Source of the DNA: Tautonia plasticadhaerens
Lineage (GTDB): Bacteria > Planctomycetota > Planctomycetia > Isosphaerales > Isosphaeraceae
Length of the DNA stretch: 64,000 nucleotides
Direction of reading: 5' to 3'
Assembly: GCF_007752535.1 (NCBI RefSeq)
Contig: NZ_CP036426.1
Location: forward strand, 7,502,001-7,566,000
Notes under the pieces: model-generated
The model's input: the letters and a program-made list of their open reading frames with translations, nothing else
What the model was told of the DNA's origin: nothing
Databases searched by the model: none
Program-made: the position numbers and the translations under genes
Part shown: positions 18,760-26,607 of the stretch, in pieces
Numbering within the stretch: the stretch's first letter is position 1
Layout: each line of letters begins with the position of its first letter

Positions 18760-19203
18760 ATGAGCCGCATGGTCAAGTTCCTACTCGTGGAAGACGACGA
18801 CGACCACGCCAACCTGGTCAAGCGGAACCTCAGCCGGGCCCGGGTGGCCAACTGCGTCACCCACGTCCCCGACGGCGCCGAGGCCCTCGCCTACCTGAGG
18901 AAGCAGGGCCCCCACGCCGACGCCGAGCGCCCGGACGTCGTCCTGCTCGACCTGAAGCTGCCCAAGGTCGACGGCCTGGAGGTCCTGGAGGCGATCCGGG
19001 CCGACGCGGACCTGCGGGACCTGCCGGTGGTCGTCCTCACCACCTCCGACGCCGAGGCCGACCGCGAGCGGGCCTACCAGCACCACGTCAACAGCTACCT
19101 CGTCAAGCCGGTCGACTTCGAGAAGTTCCGCCAGATGGTCAACGACCTGAGCCTCTACTGGGGCGTCTGGAACGTCCTGCCCCCCTCGGCCAAGGGCGAG
19201 TGA
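18760..19203 (+). CDS. Single-domain response regulator (Rcp1-like)
   Basis: This 147-residue stand-alone receiver has acidic residues E11, D12 and D13, phosphoacceptor D64 in VVLLDLKLPKVDG, the Thr of VVLTTS and the Lys of YLVKPVD. There is no output domain. It resembles the small Rcp1-type regulators encoded beside PAS/phytochrome-like kinases, which fits its place 216 bp after the PAS kinase and 28 bp before a REC-kinase hybrid. An 8-bp tandem GCCCCGAC repeat (three copies near 18630-18656) lies in the upstream gap. Confidence 0.9.
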   Translation: MSRMVKFLLVEDDDDHANLVKRNLSRARVANCVTHVPDGAEALAYLRKQGPHADAERPDVVLLDLKLPKVDGLEVLEAIRADADLRDLPVVVLTTSDAEADRERAYQHHVNSYLVKPVDFEKFRQMVNDLSLYWGVWNVLPPSAKGE

Positions 19204-19231
19204 GTCCGTGAGCACGTGAGAGGGCCCTTCC

Positions 19232-20401
19232 ATGGCCTCGCCCCCGCTTCGTGTGCTGCTCGTCGAGGACGACCCCGACCACGCCGAGCTGATCCGTCGC
19301 CACCTCGGTCGCGCCCGGCCCAAGGGCCGCACCGTGCTGATGGAGCACGTCGGCTGCCTCGCCGACGCCCGACGCCGCCTGGCCGAGCCAGGCGGCGGCG
19401 GGCAGGGCGACATCGACGCGCTGCTCCTCGACCTCGTCCTGCCCGACAGCGGGCTCGACACCACGCTCGAATCCGTCCTCGACGCCCGCCCCGAGCTGCC
19501 GGTGGTGGTCCTCACCTCGCTGGACGACCTCGACTTCGCCGCCGACGCCGTCCAGAGGGGGGCCCAGGACTACCTGGTGAAGTCCGAGATCACCGGCGAG
19601 ATCCTCCTGCGCTCCCTCCGGCACGCCATCGAGCGCAAGTCCGCCCAGCGCCAGCTCCGGGACTACGCCGCCCAGCTCGAACGCCGCAACGAGGAGCTCC
19701 GGCGCTTCGCCCACCTGATGGCCCACGAGGTCCGGAACCCGCTGAACATCGTCTCCCTGAACCTCATGCTCGCCCGACGCTCCACCGGGGATCCCGAGAT
19801 GCTGGCCGAGGCCCTCGGCCAGGCCGAGGGCTCCGTCCGGGGCCTCGGCCAGCTGGTCGCCGAGCTGCTCCGCTTCGCCGACGCCGAGATCGACCCCGGG
19901 GGCGGCGAGGCCGTCCCGATGGAGGCCGTCCTCGACGACGCCCTCCGGGTCCTCCGGGAGACGATCCGGGAGGGCCGGGCCGCCGTCTCCCGCGGCCCCC
20001 TGCCCCCCGTCCTCGGCCAGAAGACGCAGCTCGACCACCTGATGCAGAACCTCGTCGGCAACGCCGTCAAGTACCGCGGCGAGGACCCTCCCGCCATCCG
20101 GGTCGAGGCCGAGCCCTCCGGCGACGGCTGGGCCACCTTCCGGGTCGTCGACAACGGCCGGGGTATCCCCCCCGACGACCGCGACCGCGTCTTCGAGATG
20201 TTCTGCCGCCTCCACGAGCCGAAACGCATCCCCGGCACCGGCATCGGCCTGGCCTTCTGCAAGCGCGTCGTCGAGGCCCACGGCGGCCGCATCTGGGTCG
20301 AATCCGCCCCCCTCGGACCCGGCAGCGCCGTCTGCTTCACCCTCCCCACCGCCGAACCCCACACCCCCCCCGGCGACCCGGCAGCGGCCCCCCCGGCCTG
20401 A
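19232..20401 (+). CDS. REC-histidine kinase hybrid
   Basis: This is a 389-residue protein with the receiver first and the kinase second. The receiver (6-125) has phosphoacceptor D67 in LLLDLVLPDSG and K117 in YLVKSE. A short coiled linker (138-158) leads to a HisKA H-box with H165 in AHLMAHEVRNPLNI. The HATPase has NLVGNAVKY, VDNGRGIPPDD and GTGIGLAFCKRVVEAHGG. There is no membrane segment. This order suggests a phosphorelay middleman responding to another kinase, probably the PAS kinase at 17033. The short gap to the preceding receiver indicates co-transcription. Confidence 0.9.
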   Translation: MASPPLRVLLVEDDPDHAELIRRHLGRARPKGRTVLMEHVGCLADARRRLAEPGGGGQGDIDALLLDLVLPDSGLDTTLESVLDARPELPVVVLTSLDDLDFAADAVQRGAQDYLVKSEITGEILLRSLRHAIERKSAQRQLRDYAAQLERRNEELRRFAHLMAHEVRNPLNIVSLNLMLARRSTGDPEMLAEALGQAEGSVRGLGQLVAELLRFADAEIDPGGGEAVPMEAVLDDALRVLRETIREGRAAVSRGPLPPVLGQKTQLDHLMQNLVGNAVKYRGEDPPAIRVEAEPSGDGWATFRVVDNGRGIPPDDRDRVFEMFCRLHEPKRIPGTGIGLAFCKRVVEAHGGRIWVESAPLGPGSAVCFTLPTAEPHTPPGDPAAAPPA

Positions 20402-20497
20402 GATTCCCATACAAAATGCCATCACCGCGATAGAATCTCCCCCGATCGCCCGTCGGACCGGCCGACGTCCGGCGATCGAACCCGAGGGGGATGCCCG
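20402..20497 (+). promoter_or_regulatory. Possible promoter of the DinB-like gene
   Basis: The gap contains an AT-rich stretch (CATACAAAATGCCATC) followed by TAGAAT at about 20431, a good -10 match in an otherwise very GC-rich sequence. No strong -35 is visible. GGGGG at 20486-20490 just before the ATG of the next gene may be its ribosome binding site. Confidence 0.35.
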
Positions 20498-20998
20498 ATG
20501 CGAGACGACTTCGACGCCCTGTTCTCCTACAACCGATGGGCCGACCGCCTGGTCCTCGACGCCTGCCGGGCCCTCTCCGACGAGCAGTATCGCGCCGAGC
20601 CGAGCCCCGGCTGGTCCGCCGTCCGGTCGACGGTCGTGCATCTCGTCCGGGTCACCGAGGGCTGGCTCCGCCTCCTGGCCGGCGAGGAGGTCGCCGCCTT
20701 CCTGACCGAAGCGGATCTCCCCACCCTCGACGCCGCTTCCGACCGCCTCGGCCGCTCCTACGAGATTTATGATGCCCTCCGGCCCCGGCTTTCCCCCGAA
20801 TTCCTCGACGCCCCGATGACGATGCGGGGCGGCGGCCGGACGATCATCCTCCCCCCCTGGGTCGTCCTCCGCCACGTGGTCAACCACGCGTCCTACCACC
20901 GCGGCCAGGTCGCCTCGAAGCTGGCCCGGCTCGGCGTCGCCCCGCCCGACACCGACCTCGACACCTGGGCCCTCGAATGGATGCCCCCCGACGCCTGA
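20498..20998 (+). CDS. DinB family protein
   Basis: This 166-residue four-helix-bundle protein of the DinB/YfiT-like superfamily has the metal-binding trio H48 (VVHLVRVTEGW), H130 and H134 (VVNHASYHRG). Family members include thiol-dependent transferases using bacillithiol or mycothiol, and many of unknown role, so only the fold is assigned. N-terminal FSYNRWADRLVL is typical. It is monocistronic and convergent with kptA. Confidence 0.88.
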   Translation: MRDDFDALFSYNRWADRLVLDACRALSDEQYRAEPSPGWSAVRSTVVHLVRVTEGWLRLLAGEEVAAFLTEADLPTLDAASDRLGRSYEIYDALRPRLSPEFLDAPMTMRGGGRTIILPPWVVLRHVVNHASYHRGQVASKLARLGVAPPDTDLDTWALEWMPPDA

Positions 20999-21097
20999 GG
21001 GGGCGGCCCCGACTCACCCCGGATTGCCCGGGAGACCGACCTCGTTCGTGCGTTGCCCCGGCCACGCCGGATGACGAGTGACCCAGGCAAACTCGTC

Positions 21098-21658
21098 TCA
21101 GCCCCTCCCGGGGCGGGCCTCCAGGTATCCCGGCGGCACCCGGGCGGTCAGCCAGACCCCGTTGTCCGACCGGAAGAAGGGGAATCCGTCCTCGACCATC
21201 CGGCCCGAGGCGACTTCCAGGACGACCGGGCGGCCGTGGCGTCGACCGACCGCCTCGGCCGTCGGCACGTCCCCCGAGAGGTGGACGTGCTGCCTTCCCG
21301 ACGGCCGGAGCCCGTCCCGGAGGATCGAGTCGAGGAACCGGGTCGCCGTCCCGTGGTCGAGCACCCCCGGCGGCTCGACCGGCTCCAGCCCCAGCTCCAC
21401 CGAGATCGAGTGCCCCTGGCTCGCCCGGATCCGACTCCCGTACTCGCTGAGCCGGAACCGCTGCGTGTCGTTCGACGCCACGACCTCGGCGATCAACTCC
21501 CGGGAGAGCCTCGTCCCGTGCCTCCCGGCGCGGGCGATCAAGTCCTCGACCGACGCCCAGCCTCCCTCGTCCAGCGTCAGGCCGATCGACTCGGGCCGGT
21601 GTCGCAGCACGAGGCTGAGGAACTTGCTCACCCTCACGATCGACTTCGGCTGCGACAT
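21098..21658 (-). CDS. kptA: RNA 2'-phosphotransferase (Tpt1/KptA family)
   Basis: This 186-residue KptA/Tpt1 homologue moves an internal RNA 2'-phosphate to NAD+, giving ADP-ribose 1'',2''-cyclic phosphate. Family blocks are seen: SKFLSLVLRHRPESIGLTLDEGGWASV, the winged-helix part ending QRFRLSEYGSRIRASQGHSI, then the ADP-ribosyltransferase-like part (LDHGTATRFLDSILRDGLRP, RQHVHLS, GRPVVLEV). The start ATG at 21658 has an AAAGGG site upstream. It follows the thioredoxin-domain gene by 59 bp. Bacteria lack the yeast-type tRNA splicing that makes the known substrate, so the natural target here is unknown. Confidence 0.92.
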   Translation of the reverse strand: MSQPKSIVRVSKFLSLVLRHRPESIGLTLDEGGWASVEDLIARAGRHGTRLSRELIAEVVASNDTQRFRLSEYGSRIRASQGHSISVELGLEPVEPPGVLDHGTATRFLDSILRDGLRPSGRQHVHLSGDVPTAEAVGRRHGRPVVLEVASGRMVEDGFPFFRSDNGVWLTARVPPGYLEARPGRG

Positions 21659-21717
21659 GGGCGGAACCCTTTCCCGATCGGGACACGAGGCGCCCCGCCC
21701 CGGTTCGCCCCTCGGGG

Positions 21718-23814
21718 TCAGGATCCCCCGGATCCCGACCCGCCGAGCGCCTCGTCGAGCCCCTCGGCGAGGACGGGCTCCCGGCACGAGAACCCTTCGC
21801 AAACGTAGATCGTCGTCCTCCCCTCCCGCGTCGGCCGGTCTTGCAACAGGGGCACCATCCGCTCCGCCTCCTCCCGGTCTTCCTCCGAGGCGGGGGTCGG
21901 CGCGACGACCGCGTGCGGCAGGAACCTCGACCGGATCCGGCGCAGGACGTCGACCCGTTCCGCGTCGTCTTCCCCGCCGACCACGGCGATCTCCCGGACC
22001 TCCCCTAGCAGGAAGTCCAGGGCGATCAGGCTCTGCCCCGCCGCCGTCGGCGCCTTCTCCAGCACGAGCCGGACGGACTGCACGGCCCGCCGGGCATGGT
22101 GATCGAGTTCCGAGAGCCCGATCAGGCCGGCCAGCCGGGCCAGGGCGGTGGCGGCCATCGCGTTGCCGGAGGGGGTGGCGTTGTCGTAGGCGTCCTTGGT
22201 CCGGGCGATCAGCGCCTCGTGGTCGGCGCTGGTGTAGTAGAAGCCGCCCCCCTCGGCGTCGGAGAACTGGCCGATCATCACCTCGGCCATCCGCATCGCG
22301 GCCTCGATCCACCTCGGCCGGCCGGTCGCCTCGTACAGGCGGGTCAGCCCGTCGGCGAGGTTCGCGTAGTCATCGAGGTAGGCGTTGAACCGGGCCCGGC
22401 CGTCCTTGAAGCTGTGCAGGAGCCGGCCGTCTTCGGCCCGCATCCGGTCGAGGATGAACCCCGCGGCCTTCTCGGCGGCGTCGAGGTAGCGGTCGTCCGC
22501 CAGCGCGTGGGCCCCGTCGGCCAGGGCGGCGATCATCAGCCCGTTCCAGGAGGCCAGGATCTTCGTGTCCTTCCCCGGCGGCACCCGACGGCCCCGGGCC
22601 TCCAGCAACTCCGCCCGTTCCTCGTCCAGCTCCCGGCGGAGGTCCCCCGGGTCCCGGCCGAGCGACGCCGCCGCCTCCTCCAGGGGCCGGGGCAGGTTCA
22701 GGATCGTCTTCCCCTCCCAGTTCCCCCGCTCGGTCACGTCGTAAGCCTGGGCGAAGGTGTCAGCCCGGTCGGGGCCGAGCACCTCCCGGATCTCGTCCAG
22801 GGTCCAGACGTAGTACTTCCCCTCCTCCCCCTCGCTGTCGGCGTCCTCGGTGGAGTAGAACCCGCCCTCGGGGTCGGTCATCCGGCCGAGGACGTAGTCG
22901 AAGATCTCCCGGGCCACCCGGGCGTACTCGGGATCCCCGGTGAGCTGGTACGCCTCGACGTAGGTCGAGGCGAGCAGCGCATTGTCATAGAGCATCTTCT
23001 CGAAGTGCGGCACGAGCCACTCGTCGTCGGTCGAATACCGGGCGAAGCCGCCGCCGAGGTGGTCATAAATGCCACCCCGGGCCATCTTGCCCAGGGTGTG
23101 CCGGACCATGTGCAAGGCGTGGGCGTCCCCGGTCCGGGCGTGCTCGCGGAGCAGGACGCGGAGGTCCATCGGGTGCGGGAACTTCGGCGCCGAGCCGAAC
23201 CCGCCGTGACGGGGCTCGAAGGCCCGGGCCAGCTGCCTGGCCGCGTTGTCGAGCAGCTCGGCGGACAGCTCCCCCTCGGACTCGGGGACCCGGCCCATCG
23301 AATCCAGTTGATTCGTCAACTCCCCGGCCGAGGCCATGATCGAGTCCCGGCGGTTGGTCCAGGCCTCGTGGATGCTCGTCAACACCCGGGGGAAGCCGGG
23401 CATCCCCCGGGAGTCCTTCGGGGGGAAGTAGGTCCCCCCCCAGAAGGGCCGGGCGTCGGGCGTGAGGAAGACCGACATCGGCCAGCCGCCGTGCCCGCTC
23501 AGGGCCTGGACCGCCGACATGTAGATCTGGTCGACGTCCGGGCGCTCCTCCCGGTCGACCTTCACGTTGACGAAGTATTCGTTCATCAGCCGGGCGATGG
23601 CCTCGTCCTCGAAGCTCTCGCGCTCCATGACGTGGCACCAGTGGCAGGCCGAGTAGCCGACCGAGAGGAAGACCGGCTTCCCCTCGGCCCGGGCCTTCTC
23701 GAACGCCTCCTCGCCCCAGGGGTACCAGTCGACGGGGTTGTGGCGGTGCTGGAGCAGGTACGGGCTCGTCTCGGCGGCGAGGCGGTTGGTCGGTCGGTTC
23801 TCGTCGTGGGACAT
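21718..23814 (-). CDS. Thioredoxin-domain protein, YyaL/SPATA20 (DUF255) family
   Basis: This is a 698-residue protein with an N-terminal thioredoxin-like domain and a C-terminal (alpha/alpha)6-type region resembling glycan epimerases and isomerases. The opening [25 protein letters not shown] and the CHWC motif (C57, C60) in [14 protein letters not shown] are diagnostic. Later blocks ([70 protein letters not shown]) are intact. The family's physiological role is not settled. The chosen start at 23814 gives the standard N-terminus. It probably heads an operon with kptA. Confidence 0.93.
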   Translation of the reverse strand: MSHDENRPTNRLAAETSPYLLQHRHNPVDWYPWGEEAFEKARAEGKPVFLSVGYSACHWCHVMERESFEDEAIARLMNEYFVNVKVDREERPDVDQIYMSAVQALSGHGGWPMSVFLTPDARPFWGGTYFPPKDSRGMPGFPRVLTSIHEAWTNRRDSIMASAGELTNQLDSMGRVPESEGELSAELLDNAARQLARAFEPRHGGFGSAPKFPHPMDLRVLLREHARTGDAHALHMVRHTLGKMARGGIYDHLGGGFARYSTDDEWLVPHFEKMLYDNALLASTYVEAYQLTGDPEYARVAREIFDYVLGRMTDPEGGFYSTEDADSEGEEGKYYVWTLDEIREVLGPDRADTFAQAYDVTERGNWEGKTILNLPRPLEEAAASLGRDPGDLRRELDEERAELLEARGRRVPPGKDTKILASWNGLMIAALADGAHALADDRYLDAAEKAAGFILDRMRAEDGRLLHSFKDGRARFNAYLDDYANLADGLTRLYEATGRPRWIEAAMRMAEVMIGQFSDAEGGGFYYTSADHEALIARTKDAYDNATPSGNAMAATALARLAGLIGLSELDHHARRAVQSVRLVLEKAPTAAGQSLIALDFLLGEVREIAVVGGEDDAERVDVLRRIRSRFLPHAVVAPTPASEEDREEAERMVPLLQDRPTREGRTTIYVCEGFSCREPVLAEGLDEALGGSGSGGS

Positions 23815-24146
23815 CGGGTCGCCTCGGTTCTGGCGTCGGATCCGGCCAGGTCGGGGGATTCTCCCCGATTCGCCGAACCGGTCTCGGGGGAATGCTGGAC
23901 GGGACACCTTCCCGGCCGATTATAATCGCGGGCCCGGCGCCTGACGCGGCCCCCGGCCCCGCGATTGCGGGCCAATCCCCCCGCCCGGGGAACGCTCGCA
24001 GACGCCGTTCCCATTCGCGTCTGCCCTCCCTCGCGAGCGGGGAGGGAAGGACAGCGTCCCCCCTCCCCCGACGACCGGGGGCCCTTCGGGGCGGGCGCCT
24101 TCGACCTGGTCCCCCTCCCGACCGTGATCGGTCCGAGCGTGTCACC
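23815..24146. promoter_or_regulatory. Divergent promoter region with two-way TATAAT
   Basis: This 332-bp gap separates the leftward thioredoxin-domain gene from the rightward octaheme cytochrome gene. The palindrome ATTATAAT at 23919-23926 gives a perfect TATAAT on both strands and is by far the most AT-rich spot. No good -35 is seen on either side. A hairpin with CCCTCCC and GGGAGGG arms at 24024-24046 resembles the palindromes at 11301-11570 and may affect the cytochrome leader. Confidence 0.45.
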
Positions 24147-25418
24147 ATGTCCTTCCGAGGTGTCTTCATCGCCGTCTTCCTGGGCACGGCCATGATCGTG
24201 GCCGCCTTCATGGTCAACGCCCGGCGGCCCCTGCCCGAGGGCCGCCGGATGACCCCCGCCCTGGTCAAGGCCACCGGCCGGTGCGCCCAGTGCCACGAGC
24301 ACGAGACCGGCGCCGTCGTCCACGAGTTCGAGCTGAGCGAGCACGCCGCCGCCGGGCTCACCTGCCTGGACTGCCACAGGCCGCTCGAAGGCCAGGAGGT
24401 CCTGCCACACCAGGGCTTCGAGATCGCCAAGAGCGTCACCTCGCTCAACTGCGCCGGCTGCCACAAGCCCGAGTACGACCAGTACCTCCGCAGCCGGCAC
24501 GCCGCCCCCTCCTGGGCCGCCGTCACCGGCCCGAAGGACTTCACCGCCGAGCAGGTCGCCTTCGCCGAGCGGCACCACCCCGGCTGGGTCGACCGCCCGG
24601 CCAACGCCCTGGCGATGCTGGAGGGCCCGGCGGCGATCACCAAGGGCTGCCAGAAGTGCCACGACGTCGGCAAGCCGAACGCCGACGGCTCGATCGGCAC
24701 CTGCACCTCCTGCCACGCCCGGCACGTCTCCTCGGTCGAGCTGGCCCGCTCCCCCCAGACCTGCGGCCAGTGCCACATGGGGCCGGATCACTCCCAGATC
24801 GAGATCTACAACGAGTCCAAGCACGGCGTCCTCTTCCACGCCCAGCGGCACCTGATGGACCTCAAGGCCGACCCCAAGACCCTCTCGGCCGAGGACATGC
24901 CCGTGCCCACCTGCTCCACCTGCCACATGAGCGGCATCGGCGACCGCCTGGAGCCCACCCACGACCCCGGCGAACGCCTCTCCTACTTCCTCTTCGCCGA
25001 CGTCTCCGACCGCCGGGAGGGCTATCGCCAGGCCCAGGTCAACATGAAGGCCAGCTGCCTGGAGTGCCACACGAACAACAGCATCGGCGAGTTCTACCGC
25101 GAGGCCGAGTCGGTCGTGAAGTCGACCAACTCCCTGGTCAAGCAGGCCCGGGACGTGATCGACGGACTCCGCGAGGACGGCCTGCTCACCCCCGAGCCCT
25201 TCGACGAGCCGATCGAATTCACCTACTTCGACCTCTGGCACTACTTCGGCCGGACCGCCAAGCACGGCGCCTTCATGGGGGGGGCCGACTTCGTCCAGTG
25301 GCACGGCTTCTATGAGCTGGTGAACAAGCTCGCCGAGATCAAGCACCAGGCCGCCGAACTCCGCGGGGAGGGCACCGAGGATGAATCCCCATCCGACGCC
25401 GACGCCGACGCCGAATGA
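24147..25418 (+). CDS. Octaheme c-type cytochrome, hydroxylamine oxidoreductase-like
   Basis: This is an exported, 423-residue multihaem cytochrome anchored by an N-terminal hydrophobic helix (about 7-22). Eight CxxCH haem sites begin at C46, C73, C102, C168, C186, C206, C256 and C304. Their number, spacing and the IEIYNESKHGVLF stretch after the sixth site match the octahaem HAO/nitrite-reductase superfamily. I cannot confirm the P460 crosslinking tyrosine of true hydroxylamine oxidoreductases, so a reductive or unrelated electron-transfer role is equally possible. The C-terminus ends in repeated Asp/Ala. The stop lies 35 bp inside the next gene, so the pair is translationally coupled. Confidence 0.85.
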   Translation: MSFRGVFIAVFLGTAMIVAAFMVNARRPLPEGRRMTPALVKATGRCAQCHEHETGAVVHEFELSEHAAAGLTCLDCHRPLEGQEVLPHQGFEIAKSVTSLNCAGCHKPEYDQYLRSRHAAPSWAAVTGPKDFTAEQVAFAERHHPGWVDRPANALAMLEGPAAITKGCQKCHDVGKPNADGSIGTCTSCHARHVSSVELARSPQTCGQCHMGPDHSQIEIYNESKHGVLFHAQRHLMDLKADPKTLSAEDMPVPTCSTCHMSGIGDRLEPTHDPGERLSYFLFADVSDRREGYRQAQVNMKASCLECHTNNSIGEFYREAESVVKSTNSLVKQARDVIDGLREDGLLTPEPFDEPIEFTYFDLWHYFGRTAKHGAFMGGADFVQWHGFYELVNKLAEIKHQAAELRGEGTEDESPSDADADAE

Positions 25419-26319
25419 TCGGTCCGAGGCCCGCTGGTGGGCCCTCCCTTCGAGCTGGGTCGAGCTGTTCGCGGCCGGGAACCTCGGGTTCCTGGCCCTG
25501 GACATCTACGTCGCCCACTCCATGAACAACTTCGCCCGGGCGACCGAGTGGATCCCCCTCGCCTACTCGATCGCCGCCCCGCCGCTGCTGGCGCTGTGCT
25601 GGCTGATCCAGGGGCGCGTCCGCCCTCGACCGGCCGATGACCGCCCCCCCGACCTCCCCCCCTGGCGGCCCGTCCTCGCCCGGAGGCTCGGCCTGCTCGT
25701 CGGCCTGGCCGGGGTGGTCGTCGGCGTGGCGGGAGTGGTCTTCCACCTGCAAAGCCACTTCTTCCGGGAGCAGACGCTGCACAACCTCGTCTACACCGCC
25801 CCCTTCGCCGCGCCGCTCTCGTATGCGGGGCTGGGGCTGATCCTGGTCCTCAACCGCCTCGAACGCGGCTCGACCCTGGAATACGCCCGGTGGGTCGTCC
25901 TGCTGGCGATGGGGGGCTTCCTCGGCAACTTCGTGCTCAGCCTGTCCGACCACGCCCAGAACGGCTTCTTCCACCCGGCCGAGTGGATCCCGGTCGTCTC
26001 CGCCGCCTATGCCGTCGGCGCGCTGGTGGCGGTCGCCTCCTTCCCCGGGAGCCGATCCACCTGGTTCCTCGCCGCGGCGGTGATGCTCCTCCAGGTGGTC
26101 GTCGGCCTGATGGGGTTCGTCTACCACCTGGTCCCCAACGTCCGGGGCCCCATGCCGACCTACTGGGAATCCTTCGTCTACGGCGCCCCGATTTTCGCCC
26201 CGATGCTGTTCGCGGATCTCGCCCTGCTCGCCGGCCTCGGCCTCTGGGCCGTCGCGCTGGCGCGCCCCGAGATCCTCCGCCGTCGTGCCCCCGAGCCGGG
26301 CGTCGCCCCCGCCCCCTGA
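25381..26319 (+). CDS. Polytopic membrane protein coupled to the octaheme cytochrome
   Basis: This 312-residue protein has about eight predicted membrane helices (roughly 27-46, 57-78, 104-124, 136-160, 171-191, 201-220, 227-250 and 267-293) and a Thr/Pro-rich N-terminus. Several histidines lie in or near helices (H124, H128, H191, H198, H249), possible haem or quinone-site ligands. I do not recognise the family. The start at 25381 overlaps the cytochrome gene by 38 bp. This tight linkage suggests it is the membrane partner passing electrons between the quinone pool and the octahaem protein; that is inference from context only. Confidence 0.75.
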   Translation: MNPHPTPTPTPNDRSEARWWALPSSWVELFAAGNLGFLALDIYVAHSMNNFARATEWIPLAYSIAAPPLLALCWLIQGRVRPRPADDRPPDLPPWRPVLARRLGLLVGLAGVVVGVAGVVFHLQSHFFREQTLHNLVYTAPFAAPLSYAGLGLILVLNRLERGSTLEYARWVVLLAMGGFLGNFVLSLSDHAQNGFFHPAEWIPVVSAAYAVGALVAVASFPGSRSTWFLAAAVMLLQVVVGLMGFVYHLVPNVRGPMPTYWESFVYGAPIFAPMLFADLALLAGLGLWAVALARPEILRRRAPEPGVAPAP

Positions 26320-26607
26320 CCCCCGACGTCACGTCCCCCCCGGGGGGCCCCGGTCCGAGTGGCACCGCACAATCCCCCCAATTCATCCAGAAATCCGCAA
26401 TTCCACGCATCGCGCATCTTGACCAGGCCACATGTCCCCATCAGACTGGGCCTGAGACGGCCCTCCCGTGGTGGGGGGGCCGGTCCCGGACGACCCGGGC
26501 CCGCCGGATGACGTCGGGCAGACCGGGTCGATCCCGTCAAGGCTGCCCCCAACCCGACCGATCGTCGCCCTCGGGCTTGGGATTCCCCGGTCCACCGGAG
26601 GCCGATC

